Shown one piece after another: positions 1 to 9,057 of a DNA stretch of 64,000 nucleotides. Made by a program: the position numbers and the translations under genes. Position 1 is the first letter of the stretch. The number at the start of each line of letters is the position of its first letter. The DNA is from an uncultured Campylobacter sp. (GTDB lineage Bacteria > Campylobacterota > Campylobacteria > Campylobacterales > Campylobacteraceae): contig CAKVAF010000001.1 in assembly GCA_934718785.1 (NCBI GenBank), positions 1 through 64,000 on the forward strand. The letters are read 5' to 3'. The notes beneath the pieces were generated by a model, which saw only the letters and a program-made list of their open reading frames with translations, did no database searches and had not been told where the DNA came from.

Positions 1-1
1 T

Positions 2-1429
2 ATCTTTCACATTTTAAGCGACTTTGTGAGTGATGAAAATCGCACTAAACTTGATAAACTCGCACAAGAGCTTAGCAAGCATTATCCTTGCAAAATTGAG
101 ATTCATATTATGGATGTTGATGAATTTAAAAATCTTCCTTTGCCACATTGGATAGATAATCATGCGACATATTATAGATTAAAATCAGTTAGTGTGATAC
201 CTGAAAATGCCACGAGAGTTCTTAATTTAGATACAGATATGCTCGTACTTTGTGATTTACGAGAGCTTTTTGCCCTTGATTTTAAAGATAAACTCATCGC
301 AGCTTGCGAAGATGCGCCGTATTTTACAAGAAAACATTTAATTATCAAAAGCTTAAATCCTTTAAAGTCTGATTTTACTTACACACAAAAAGATGATTTT
401 GTTTATTTTAACGCAGGACTTATGCTTATAAATACGCAAAAGTGGCGTGCTTTGGATATAGAAACAAAGCTTTTTGAATTCGCAAGAAATTATGCCGTGC
501 AAATATGCGAACAAGACGCGCTTAATTGTGTGATTCAAAATGACGGTTTAAAGCTTCCTCAAACTTTTAATTTTTTTGCTGGAATTTGGAATTTAGCTCG
601 TTTTGGCTTTTTTACACCTTTTGAGGATGAGAGCGAGGATTGCTATTTTAAATTTACAAAAAGTGAATTTGAGGCAATGCAAAAAGACATTAAAATCATT
701 CATTACTGCCACTGGTGCGTTAAGCCTTGGCAAAATTGTTTTTGGCTTGATTTAGCTTATAAGCCTACGAAATACCCCTATTATGACACTTGGTGGGATT
801 ATGCGCTTGATACGCCTATTTTTAAAGATGAATTACAAATTTTACAAAACGAGCTTAAAGATAATGCTTTGTTTGAATTTGCTAATGCTTTAGGTGATAA
901 ACTAGTAGCTAGAGATAAAAGTGTGAATGAGCGTTTAAATGCTTTAAATGATGAGAATTTAAGACTTAAAGCTGAGTTTTTAAAACTTCAAAACGAATAT
1001 ATTAAAACTCTTAATGAGACTAAAAACAAGCTTCTCATTCTCATCGACCCAAAGCTTGAAAGCGCAGCAGTAAGAGTGAGAAATCAACTTTCTTATAGAC
1101 TAGGCAAGGCTATCATTGCAAATTCAAAAAGTTTTATAGGCTATTTAAAGCTACCTTTTGCGCTTTTAAAGGCATTTTTAATTTATAAGAAAAAAGAAAA
1201 AATTTACAAGGCTAGAATTTCTTATAATCTTAATTTAAAATTACCACCACTTGAAAGCTACCCAGACTTTAACGAAGCCTTGAAAATCAAAAATCATCTT
1301 TCTTATAAGCTTGGCTCTGCCTTTTTAAAAGGGCTTAAGACTTGGTATAAAGGTGGTTTGATTAAATTTATATTTAAAGCCAAAAGGCTGGAGAGAGAAT
1401 TTAAAAAAGATCGTCATTGCGAGACTTGA
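2..1429 (+). CDS. Glycosyltransferase family 8 protein, 5' partial
   Basis: The gene runs in from outside the window. The frame stays open to base 2, and the residues before the first internal start (reading IFHILSDF) fit the GT8 fold, so the GTG at 26 is not the true start. GT8 enzymes move a sugar from a nucleotide sugar to LPS, capsule or other surface glycans in the cytoplasm. The metal-binding DxD is seen as DTD at residues 69-71 counted from the GTG, followed by a KPW motif near residue 240 like the family's C-terminal HxxGxxKPW. A short coiled-coil stretch (about 300-340) leads to a C-terminal region with NQLSYRLG and NHLSYKLG and a Lys/Trp/Gly-rich tail. A related tail occurs in the wrecked gene at 39115-40855. 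The last residues (RHCET) and the stop codon lie in a dispersed repeat, so the original C-terminus may have been cut. The acceptor is unknown. Confidence 0.85.
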   Translation: MFHILSDFVSDENRTKLDKLAQELSKHYPCKIEIHIMDVDEFKNLPLPHWIDNHATYYRLKSVSVIPENATRVLNLDTDMLVLCDLRELFALDFKDKLIAACEDAPYFTRKHLIIKSLNPLKSDFTYTQKDDFVYFNAGLMLINTQKWRALDIETKLFEFARNYAVQICEQDALNCVIQNDGLKLPQTFNFFAGIWNLARFGFFTPFEDESEDCYFKFTKSEFEAMQKDIKIIHYCHWCVKPWQNCFWLDLAYKPTKYPYYDTWWDYALDTPIFKDELQILQNELKDNALFEFANALGDKLVARDKSVNERLNALNDENLRLKAEFLKLQNEYIKTLNETKNKLLILIDPKLESAAVRVRNQLSYRLGKAIIANSKSFIGYLKLPFALLKAFLIYKKKEKIYKARISYNLNLKLPPLESYPDFNEALKIKNHLSYKLGSAFLKGLKTWYKGGLIKFIFKAKRLEREFKKDRHCET

Positions 1430-1642
1430 TACAGCAGGATAAGGCATTCTTATTTTATCATCCTGTGGTTATTGCGAGACTTGACGAAGTCAAGGCGTGG
1501 CAATCCATAATTGATTTTTAAAGAAAAATTATAAAAACAGCGGCGCGGATTAAAATTCTTTGTTGTTAAATTATAGATTGCTTCTTTTATAATTCTTAGG
1601 AATTTAAGTTATGGATTGCTTCGCCTGCGGCTCGCAATGACA
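1412..1642. repeat. Dispersed TCATTGCGAG/GCAATCCA modules with terminal motif
   Basis: The 344-base gap between the GT8 gene and pgi has no convincing gene. Repeat modules lie at 1412-1429 (overlapping the GT8 stop), 1468-1509 (inner palindrome TTGACGAAGTCAA) and, inverted, 1610-1641. A copy of the AAAACAGCGGCGCG motif begins near 1534. The same modules recur at 12.3, 13.8, 14.8, 17.1, 22.8-23.2, 33.5 and 61.4 kb. Confidence 0.8.
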
Positions 1643-1773
1643 AAATACAAACGGCGCGTCATAAGCAACGTCCCGCAATGACAGAAAAAATTTAAAAATT
1701 ATCATTGAATTTAGCAATTTTACAAATGAGTATGTAAACTATTCTGCATTAAAATTTCTTTCAACGAATTGAC

Positions 1774-3015
1774 TTATTTTTTCCTAGCCAGCATATTTTT
1801 AAGTATCAGCTTACCCACTTCGACACCGGGTTGATCGTAAGTGTTTATGCCTAGCATTATGCCACAAGCTGAGGTTAAAAGCTCGTAATAATACATCAAA
1901 AAGCCCACGTGCCAAGCATCAAGGCTGTCAAGCTCGATCAAATCCACGCTCAAACTCTCAGCGATTAAGGCTTTCATCGTCGCTTCGCACTGCGCGTTTA
2001 AAAGCTCGTGTAAGTTTAAATTATTCGCAAAATCACAGCTTTGCAAATGCGGCAAAGAAAGCTGCGGAATCTCAAATTTAAAGGCACTTTCTTTGACCTT
2101 TAAAAAAGTAACGCTTTTATCTTTAGGTCCGTCCATTATGAGTTGTAAAAAGCTGTGCTGATCGCGCGCTCCTATCAAAGCCACAGGGCTTAGCCCTATG
2201 CGTTTATAGCCTTGCTTTTTGCCCAAGCTTTCAGCCCAAAGCTGGATATACCATTCATTAAAGCCCTTGAAAGTATCGCCGTAACTAAAAAGCACATTGA
2301 TATTCGCACTTTTATGCGTTGAGTAGTGGTAAGCCTTTTGTAAAATTTCATCCTTTTTATGCGTGAAAAAGTCCTCAAAGCAAGCTTTTGCCCCTGCTAA
2401 AAGCGCTTTTGTATCGATATTTAAAAAGCAAAGCGGCACTATGCCTATGGCTGAAAGCACGCTAAAGCGCCCTCCTACATTTGCAGGGATAAAAAAGCAT
2501 TTGACGCTAAAATCTTGTCCTAATTTATGCAAACTTGAGTTTTCATCTGTGATAAAGATGAAATTTTCTTTCAAATTCTCTAAATTTAGATTAAAATGAG
2601 CGATGATGAGCTTAAAAAGTGAAACCACTTCTATGGTCGTGCCTGTTTTGCTAGCGATGATAAAAAGGCTATTTTCAAGGCTTAACTTGGCTAAAGTCTT
2701 ATACAAGCTTGAACTTGAAGTATTGTCTAAAATGTGAAATTTAGGCACATTTATATCATTTGGCTTAAGCATTTCATAAAGAGCTTTAACCCCACAACTA
2801 GAACCGCCCATTCCCACTAGCACGATATTTTCGATCTTTTTTTTGCTTGAAAAATCCTGCCAAAACTCATTTGCCAAAGTGATGAGCTGCTTACTTGTTT
2901 CATGCAAATGATAGTAGCCCACAGCCCCACTCTCAAACTCATCTTGCATTCTGTTTGCGTAAGAGCTGATGATTTTAAGCTCTGAGGGTTTAAAAAAAAG
3001 GGTGTTTTTTAGCAT
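1774..3015 (-). CDS. pgi: Glucose-6-phosphate isomerase
   Basis: Interconverts glucose-6-phosphate and fructose-6-phosphate. Many Campylobacter lack 6-phosphofructokinase, so the enzyme probably works in gluconeogenesis and sugar supply for surface glycans. At 413 residues it matches the short Campylobacter form rather than the roughly 550-residue E. coli enzyme. Visible are the SIS-domain phosphate loops VGMGGSSCGVKA and ASKTGTTIEV, the catalytic stretch GARDQHSFLQL, and the C-terminal GVEVGK lysine motif. The start overlaps the end of galU by 7 bases, so the two are translationally coupled. Together they lead from fructose-6-phosphate towards UDP-glucose. Confidence 0.95.
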   Translation of the reverse strand: MLKNTLFFKPSELKIISSYANRMQDEFESGAVGYYHLHETSKQLITLANEFWQDFSSKKKIENIVLVGMGGSSCGVKALYEMLKPNDINVPKFHILDNTSSSSLYKTLAKLSLENSLFIIASKTGTTIEVVSLFKLIIAHFNLNLENLKENFIFITDENSSLHKLGQDFSVKCFFIPANVGGRFSVLSAIGIVPLCFLNIDTKALLAGAKACFEDFFTHKKDEILQKAYHYSTHKSANINVLFSYGDTFKGFNEWYIQLWAESLGKKQGYKRIGLSPVALIGARDQHSFLQLIMDGPKDKSVTFLKVKESAFKFEIPQLSLPHLQSCDFANNLNLHELLNAQCEATMKALIAESLSVDLIELDSLDAWHVGFLMYYYELLTSACGIMLGINTYDQPGVEVGKLILKNMLARKK

Positions 3016-3833
3016 GAACTTTTCTTGTAAAAATAATTCGTCGCTTCCACAAAGCCTCCCACGCTACCACAATCAAAGCGGCGACCCTTAAATTTATAAG
3101 CCATCACCATGCCCTTAGTAGCTTGGCACAAAAGCGCGTCAGTAAGCTGCACTTCGCCGTTTTTACCCGCCTTTGTCGTGCTTAAAATATCAAAAATATC
3201 GGGCGTTAAAATGTAGCGACCTATGATGGCTAGATTGCTTGGAGCATCCTTAATATCTGGCTTTTCTATCATGGAATTGACCATTATCAAATTTTCTTCA
3301 ACCGCATTTCCAGCGATGACGCCATAATTTGAGATATTTTCAGGCTCTACTTCCATCACTGCAACGACGCTGCAACGGTATTTTTCATAAATTTTGACCA
3401 TTTGAGCCATCACGCCAGCCCCATCTTCATTCACGCACAAATCATCAGCTAAAATCACGCCAAAAGCCTCGTCATTAACTAAAGCACGCGCCTTTAAAAC
3501 AGCGTCTCCTAAGCCTTTCATTTCGTTTTGTCTTGTGAAAGTAAAGGTGCAACGATCAATTAAAGTGCGAATTTCAGCGAGCAAATACTCCTTTTTCGTG
3601 CCTGCGATTTGATGCTCTAGCTCGTAAGAAATATCAAAATAATCCTCCAGCGCGCGTTTGCCACGCCCTGTAACAAAGCCCATAGTATCCATACCCGCTT
3701 CCAAAGCCTCATCCACACCATAATGAATCAAAGGCTTAGTTAAGATAGGCAACATCTCCTTAGGCAAGGTCTTAGTCGCAGGCAAAAAGCGCGTGCCATA
3801 GCCTGCAGCGGGGAAAATACAAGTTTGAAGCAT
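3009..3833 (-). CDS. galU: UTP--glucose-1-phosphate uridylyltransferase
   Basis: Makes UDP-glucose from UTP and glucose-1-phosphate for LOS and capsule sugars. The nucleotidyltransferase signature is seen at residues 8-28 (AAGYGTRFLPATK followed by PKEMLPI), with an ADD metal motif near residue 129 and an IEKP motif near 190. The length of 274 residues is normal. The gene is first in a galU-pgi pair and overlaps pgi. Confidence 0.95.
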   Translation of the reverse strand: MLQTCIFPAAGYGTRFLPATKTLPKEMLPILTKPLIHYGVDEALEAGMDTMGFVTGRGKRALEDYFDISYELEHQIAGTKKEYLLAEIRTLIDRCTFTFTRQNEMKGLGDAVLKARALVNDEAFGVILADDLCVNEDGAGVMAQMVKIYEKYRCSVVAVMEVEPENISNYGVIAGNAVEENLIMVNSMIEKPDIKDAPSNLAIIGRYILTPDIFDILSTTKAGKNGEVQLTDALLCQATKGMVMAYKFKGRRFDCGSVGGFVEATNYFYKKSSC

Positions 3834-3934
3834 AAAAATCCTTATAAATTTTTAAAATTTTATAAATTTAAAAACTAAGATTATAACTTAAATTTGTAAA
3901 TATAAAATCAGCCTTTGAAATTTAGCTCAAAGCT

Positions 3935-4441
3935 TTATTTTATGAGATTTTGAGAAAAAAGTTCAAGCCTTAAAATGACTCCATGAATAATACTTGCTAA
4001 AAGCCCGGCAAAAAGCCCAGCGAGCATATCATCAAGCATAACACCAAGCCCGCCTTTGACATTTTTATCCACACGCCCAATAATTGAAGGCTTGAAAATA
4101 TCAAAAAGCCGAAAAAACACGAAGCAAAGTGCGAGATTAAGATAAGAATTACACGCCCAAGCCCCCAAAGATAATGCCAGCCAAATGCCTGCTACTTCGT
4201 CAATGACGATACTTTTATCATCGTGCGTTTTACTTGTGTTTTCATAGTCGTTAATGATACTGATTGAAGCGATGAAAAGTAAAATTGATGCTAAAAAAAG
4301 GGTTTGAATTTGTAAATAATAAAGCACAAAAAAGCCCGCCACAAGCCCAGCCAATGTGCCAAAAGTACCCGGAGCAAATTTAATCTTACCCACATAAAAA
4401 AAAGTTAAAAAACAAAGTTGCAATTTTTTTTTAATATTCAT
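3935..4441 (-). CDS. pgpA: Phosphatidylglycerophosphatase A
   Basis: Dephosphorylates phosphatidylglycerophosphate to phosphatidylglycerol at the inner membrane. The 168-residue protein has the PgpA landmarks APGTFGTLAG (about 24-33) and IVIDEVAG (about 79-86), plus three or four hydrophobic segments. The AT-rich bases 4442-4645 beyond its start show no feature that I can support. Confidence 0.92.
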   Translation of the reverse strand: MNIKKKLQLCFLTFFYVGKIKFAPGTFGTLAGLVAGFFVLYYLQIQTLFLASILLFIASISIINDYENTSKTHDDKSIVIDEVAGIWLALSLGAWACNSYLNLALCFVFFRLFDIFKPSIIGRVDKNVKGGLGVMLDDMLAGLFAGLLASIIHGVILRLELFSQNLIK

Positions 4442-4645
4442 TTTATAGCCTTTAAGATTTTATAAAGCAACAAATTCATCTAGGTTTTAATTGAAAAACT
4501 GTTACCCACAATCTTCTTAAAATTATCGCTTTAATGTAATTTTTAAATTTCTTTAAATTTTCATTAAAATCTATCATCACAGTCCTTTATTTTCTCTCAC
4601 AAACAATTTTAATACCAACTTAGCTTTGTAATTTTGCAATTAATT

Positions 4646-6643
4646 TCACTCTTCTTTTTCTAAATAGCCAAGCTCAATGAGCTTTTGAAAAATGGCTACG
4701 CTTATGTTGCCTGAAGTGGTGTTTCGTCCTCCGTGCTCTAGTAGGACTGTAACGACGATTTTAGGCTCTTTAAAGGGTGCAAAGCCTGAAAACCAGGTAT
4801 GAGAGCGTGAGTAATACTGCAAATCCTTTTCCCTTATATTTTTCTTTTCAGCTTGAGAAAAGCCCACCACCTGAGCTGTGCCAGTTTTCCCTGCCACACT
4901 TAAGGGCAAGTCTTTAAAATAGCGATACGCTGTGCCGCCTGCTTCCTTAGTAACAGCTAGCATAGCCTCTCTTATGGCGGGTAGTTGAGTTTTTTCAAAG
5001 GGGCTAAAAAGTTCTTTTTTTGAGCTTAAATTTTTATTTAAATCTTTTTTCAAGCCTTCGTTTAATTTTTCATTTAAATTTTGATTTAAATTTTTGCTTA
5101 AATTTAAATCTTTCAAATTCTTTTCTAGATTTTCATTTAGATTTAAATCAGCCTTTAAATTCTCATTTTTATCATTTAAAGCTTGTTTTAAATTTTCTTT
5201 TAAGCTCTCGTCTAAATTTTCTAAATCAAGGCTTAAATTTCCCTCAATATTTCTTATAAAATGAGGCCTTACCTCGCGCCCTGTAGCAATTTGCGCTGTA
5301 TATTTAGCCACTTGCATAGGAGTTACTAAAAAATTTCCCTGTCCTATGCTAGTATTTAGCGTCTCTCCTTGATACCATTGTTGATTGTATTTTTGCATTT
5401 TCCATTCTCTGCTTGGCACCGTGCCTATGAACTCACTTGGCAAATCTACGCCCGTTTTGCTTCCAAAGCCTATATTATTAAGCGTTTTAGCGATGATGTC
5501 AATGCCTACTTTAAAGCCACCTTGATAAAAATAAGCATCACAACTATACTTTATAGCGTGCTTTAAGTCCATTGCCTCATGCCCGCTTCTATTCCAGCAG
5601 CGAAAGAGCCGCCCGCCAAGCTCCACAACCCCACTGCAAAAAAAAGTCGTAGCAGTATTTATAGTCCTTGAGTTTAAAAAAGCAAGCCCAACGCCCATTT
5701 TTACAAGTGAGCCAGGCGGATAAAGACCATTGACCATTTTGTTTGTGAAAGGATGATCAGGATTATTGCTAAGATTTTTCCACTCCTCAGTTGAAATGCC
5801 CGTTACAAAGGGGTTTAAATCATACTCAGGAAAGCTTCCAGCAGCGATAATCTCGCCATTATTGGCATCCATTATAATCACAGCGCCCGCGTTATCCTTA
5901 AAAAGCTCGCTCAAAAAGTTTTGAAGTCTCATATCTATGCTAAGGCTTAAATCCTTAGAGCTTGCGGGGATATTTTCAAGCTCTTCTATTTCTTTATTTA
6001 AGGCATTGACGTGCACTTCTCTAATGCCCTTTGTGCCTTGTAAAATTTCATTATAATAACGCTCTACACCGCTTTTTCCCACATAGCCCGTAAGCTTTGA
6101 AAGCTCATTTTCAGCCACATCGTTTAAATTCGCCCTACCTATGTAGCCTATGATATGACTTGCCACTTCATTAAAGGGATAAAAGCGCTTGACAGTGGGC
6201 TGAATTTGTAAATTTTCTCTTAAAGAAAGCTCGCTAAAATGACTTATCATATTATCATAAGGGATAAAATCCACCACAGCAATGTAATCTTGATTATAAT
6301 ATGAATCTTCTTTAACATAATTTTTCTTAAGCATACTTGCATTTAAATCAGGGAAAAACTGCGTGATAGCGACAATTTCATCATCTAAAATTTTTCTATT
6401 ATTTTTTTTGATATATAAATAAGGCTTAAGCATAATGCTAAAGCCAAGATTATTGGAGGCTAAAAGCTCATTATTTCTATCAAAAATAAGCCCCCTTGTA
6501 GGAGCTATAAACTGCGTTTTAACCGCATTTTGCTTTGCTAATTCTTCATAATATACATTTGATTTTATGCTAAGATAATAAATTCTACTTAAAAGAAGAG
6601 CAAAAAAAACAAAGACAAAAAGCACAACCAAACGCAGTCTCAT
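4646..6643 (-). CDS. mrdA: Penicillin-binding protein 2 with Asn/Leu-rich insertion
   Basis: Class B peptidoglycan transpeptidase that drives lateral wall growth with RodA and MreC. An N-terminal membrane anchor (about residues 4-25) leads to the dimerisation region and the transpeptidase domain. The active-site motifs are SLVK near residue 310, SCD near 365 and KTG near 584. It is homologous to C. jejuni Cj0652, which I remember as about 600 residues. The extra length lies at roughly residues 464-546, between the SxN and KTG motifs, in a stretch made almost only of Asn, Leu, Lys, Glu and Asp with Leu about every fourth residue. The reading frame stays open and the catalytic motifs are intact, so it should be active. 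Its start overlaps the end of the next upstream gene by four bases. Confidence 0.93.
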   Translation of the reverse strand: MRLRLVVLFVFVFFALLLSRIYYLSIKSNVYYEELAKQNAVKTQFIAPTRGLIFDRNNELLASNNLGFSIMLKPYLYIKKNNRKILDDEIVAITQFFPDLNASMLKKNYVKEDSYYNQDYIAVVDFIPYDNMISHFSELSLRENLQIQPTVKRFYPFNEVASHIIGYIGRANLNDVAENELSKLTGYVGKSGVERYYNEILQGTKGIREVHVNALNKEIEELENIPASSKDLSLSIDMRLQNFLSELFKDNAGAVIIMDANNGEIIAAGSFPEYDLNPFVTGISTEEWKNLSNNPDHPFTNKMVNGLYPPGSLVKMGVGLAFLNSRTINTATTFFCSGVVELGGRLFRCWNRSGHEAMDLKHAIKYSCDAYFYQGGFKVGIDIIAKTLNNIGFGSKTGVDLPSEFIGTVPSREWKMQKYNQQWYQGETLNTSIGQGNFLVTPMQVAKYTAQIATGREVRPHFIRNIEGNLSLDLENLDESLKENLKQALNDKNENLKADLNLNENLEKNLKDLNLSKNLNQNLNEKLNEGLKKDLNKNLSSKKELFSPFEKTQLPAIREAMLAVTKEAGGTAYRYFKDLPLSVAGKTGTAQVVGFSQAEKKNIREKDLQYYSRSHTWFSGFAPFKEPKIVVTVLLEHGGRNTTSGNISVAIFQKLIELGYLEKEE

Positions 6644-7149
6644 TTTAATTTATCCTTGAAAAATATATAACAAAGCAAGCTTTCAATGCCTATATCAAGG
6701 GCGTAGCTGAGATTAAAATTCTTAAGAGGCAAATTTGAAATATAGCTTAAAAAAGCATCCACGCTAAACTCAAGCACATAAGCACAAAAGACGAAAATCA
6801 CAGGGATGAGCTTGCCTATTTTAAAATTTGTCCTTATATAATCAACACAAAAATAATAAAAAAGCCCAAAAGAAAAAATCGAGCAAAACAAGTAAAAATC
6901 ATGAGTTATATCGATGAGTAAAAAATAAAAAATCACAAAATACCAGCGAAAATCAAGAGCTTGCAAGTCCTTCTCACTCTCATTAAAAAGCACGAAGGCA
7001 TAGCAGTAAAAAAAGCCTATGAGTATGGGTAAATGCACGAAAATGGAGCTTAAAATTTGATACAAAACAAAAAAGACTCCAAGGCTTAGATAGTAGCCGT
7101 CTAAATAGTGGTTTCGCTTGGTGCTGGCGTATTTTCTTTTAGAGGGCAT
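6640..7149 (-). CDS. Small integral membrane protein, MreD-like position
   Basis: A 169-residue protein with about five hydrophobic segments and short loops. It lies between engB and mrdA and overlaps both (10 and 4 bases), exactly where C. jejuni has Cj0651. Its size, topology and coupling to PBP2 suggest an MreD-like role in the cell-elongation complex. I see no diagnostic MreD motif, so this rests on context. It starts MPSKRKYAS. Confidence 0.75.
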   Translation of the reverse strand: MPSKRKYASTKRNHYLDGYYLSLGVFFVLYQILSSIFVHLPILIGFFYCYAFVLFNESEKDLQALDFRWYFVIFYFLLIDITHDFYLFCSIFSFGLFYYFCVDYIRTNFKIGKLIPVIFVFCAYVLEFSVDAFLSYISNLPLKNFNLSYALDIGIESLLCYIFFKDKLK

Positions 7150-8041
7150 AAAAATCTTTCTTTTGAGTTTGTGAAATTTGCTCTAAATTCTGCTTTAAAT
7201 TTAAATCTTTTTTTAAATTTTCTTTGAAATTTAGCCCCTCATAAAGATTAAAACTTCTTTTAATAAGCTCTTCTTCAAGCTCTTTAAGTCCCGTTTTTTT
7301 AAGGCTTGAGACAAAAAGCGCATTTTTAAATTCTTTTTTTAAAAGGGTTTTTTGGCTTTGATTAAGCTTATCAGCCTTTGTAAAAACTTCTAAAATTTGC
7401 TGGCTAGGGCTTAAAAGATTTTTTAAATAGCTTGAAATTTCTTTGTCCAAGCTTAAATTGCTATGCCTTGCGTCAATTAAGTGAATGAAAAGCTTGATAG
7501 CGTTTTCTTTTTGCAAGTATTCATTTAAGTTTTTATCCCATTCTTCTTTAGTGCTTTTAGAAACTCTAGCATAACCAAAGCCTGGTAAATCCACAAAAAT
7601 AAGCCTAAAGCTTTCATCAAGGGCTGAAAAAGAGTTTTTTAAAGGCTTTTCTTTTTTTAAATTTTTATTTAAGTTTTCTTTTGAATTTTGCTTTAAATTT
7701 TCTTTTAAATTTATTTCTAAATTTTCATTAGAATTTTCTATTAAATTCATTTTAAAATCTTTTTTTAAATTTATTTTAAATTTTTCTTTTTCAAGTTTTT
7801 TTTCTATATCTAAATCATCTTTCATATTTTCAAGCTTAAATTTAACTTCAAAAAGATTGATAAGGCGGGTTTTTCCAGGCGTAGCTGAGCTTTTTGCTAG
7901 ATTTTTTTGATGGCATAAGGCATTGATTAAAGAGCTTTTGCCTACATTTGAACGTCCTAAAAAGGCTACTGCGCTTAAATTTAAGCTCTCATTTTCATCA
8001 AAATGGCTTAAAGATTTGATAAATTTAGCCCCAACTATCAT
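7139..8041 (-). CDS. engB: Ribosome biogenesis GTPase EngB/YsxC with insertions
   Basis: Essential GTPase of large-subunit assembly. The G motifs are present: GRSNVGKSSL (P-loop, residues 29-38), DLPGFGYA (G3), TKAD (G4) and SSLKK (G5). Family members are near 200 residues; this one has 300. About 70 extra residues (roughly 64-134) sit between the switch I region and G3, and about 30 more lie at the C-terminus (269-300). Both are Asn/Leu/Lys/Glu-rich and encoded by AATTTAAA-rich DNA like the insertion in mrdA. The extra loop lies next to the nucleotide site yet the frame is intact. The order mrdA, membrane protein, engB, lptA, lptC, kdsC matches C. jejuni Cj0652-Cj0647. Confidence 0.93.
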   Translation of the reverse strand: MIVGAKFIKSLSHFDENESLNLSAVAFLGRSNVGKSSLINALCHQKNLAKSSATPGKTRLINLFEVKFKLENMKDDLDIEKKLEKEKFKINLKKDFKMNLIENSNENLEINLKENLKQNSKENLNKNLKKEKPLKNSFSALDESFRLIFVDLPGFGYARVSKSTKEEWDKNLNEYLQKENAIKLFIHLIDARHSNLSLDKEISSYLKNLLSPSQQILEVFTKADKLNQSQKTLLKKEFKNALFVSSLKKTGLKELEEELIKRSFNLYEGLNFKENLKKDLNLKQNLEQISQTQKKDFYAL

Positions 8042-8065
8042 TTATGCTCCATTTTCATTGCTTTA

Positions 8066-8551
8066 TCATTTTTGGCTCTTTTTAAGCTCTTTTTCATCAA
8101 GCTCAAAGACAAAGCGCACAGGCTTAGAGCTTGAGCCATCCACGTTATAAGTTTGATTTTGACGGTCTATGATGATTTTATCCCCATACAATCTTTTATT
8201 TGTCTCAAGCTCTTCTATAAAGGCATTTCCTATAATCTCGTAAATATCGCTTTTTGCGTGATATAAAAACTTATCGCCCCGTCCTTTGTAGGATTTTCCG
8301 TCTAAAAAAAGCTCAAAGCTGGGATTTTGAGTTGCTTCATAGCGCAAAGGTTTATTATTTTTATCCAAAAAAATGCTAAGTTTATTTGCCTTTAAAATGT
8401 CCTTATCTTTTTTTACTAAAACATCGCCACTTAAAATGCTAAGTCCGCTTTTTTCATCAGCTTCAAAGCTTTTTGCACTGATTTCAATCTGCCCCGCAGC
8501 ATTTAAAAAGCTCAGCAAAAAAATACTGGCAAAAATTATTCTAAAATCCAC
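8066..8551 (-). CDS. lptA: LPS transport periplasmic protein LptA
   Basis: Forms the periplasmic bridge that carries lipooligosaccharide from LptC to the outer-membrane LptDE complex. The 161-residue protein has a signal peptide (cleavage likely after about residue 19, near LNAAGQ) followed by an OstA-type beta-jellyroll. It matches the position of Cj0649 and overlaps lptC by 16 bases. Confidence 0.85.
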   Translation of the reverse strand: MDFRIIFASIFLLSFLNAAGQIEISAKSFEADEKSGLSILSGDVLVKKDKDILKANKLSIFLDKNNKPLRYEATQNPSFELFLDGKSYKGRGDKFLYHAKSDIYEIIGNAFIEELETNKRLYGDKIIIDRQNQTYNVDGSSSKPVRFVFELDEKELKKSQK

Positions 8552-9057
8552 GCACGAACTCCGTCAATTTCAAGCCTTTTATCCGCTAAATTATATTTTA
8601 GCCCCTCTCCTTTAAGCACGCTCTCGCCTCTTTTTGCCTCAAAATTATCCTTTGTGCTTAAAATTTCATTTTTTCTATCATAATCAAGACTTTGACTTTT
8701 AATACTCGTTTTATTAATATCCTCATAAAACACATTTTGCCTAAAAAAAATTTGAGAATTCGCAACTTTCATAAGATTTGAGCTGAGATTAAAATCCTTT
8801 CTATAAGCCTTGAAATTTGTAAAAATATCCTCTTCATTTTGAGAAAATCTCTCCCAAGAACTTGCCCTGTAAAAGCCTAAAACTCCGCTTTCATCAAGCT
8901 CGTAGCCTTGCAAATTTAAAGCCTCAACGCTTTTAAAATTTAAAGCCTTTTCTTTTAAATCAATAAAATAAAAGTCCTGCAAGCTCACAAAAACAAGCAC
9001 AAAGGCAAAAAGCCCCATTAAAAGCGAGAAAATCTTTATAGCCAAAGCGCGTCCCAC
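8536..9057 (-). CDS. lptC: LPS export protein LptC
   Basis: Single-pass inner-membrane protein that receives LPS from LptBFG and hands it to LptA. It has one N-terminal transmembrane segment (about residues 8-28) and a periplasmic beta-rich domain. At 173 residues it is normal for the family. It overlaps kdsC by 22 bases and lptA by 16, so the three are one transcription unit. The call rests on length, topology and the conserved kdsC-lptC-lptA order, since LptC sequences diverge strongly. Confidence 0.85.
   Translation of the reverse strand: MGRALAIKIFSLLMGLFAFVLVFVSLQDFYFIDLKEKALNFKSVEALNLQGYELDESGVLGFYRASSWERFSQNEEDIFTNFKAYRKDFNLSSNLMKVANSQIFFRQNVFYEDINKTSIKSQSLDYDRKNEILSTKDNFEAKRGESVLKGEGLKYNLADKRLEIDGVRAWILE

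Noticed and set aside
5020..5259. 79-codon plus-strand frame in mrdA
   Set aside because: It is the antisense reading of the Asn/Leu-rich insertion. The Leu/Asn/Phe composition is a by-product.
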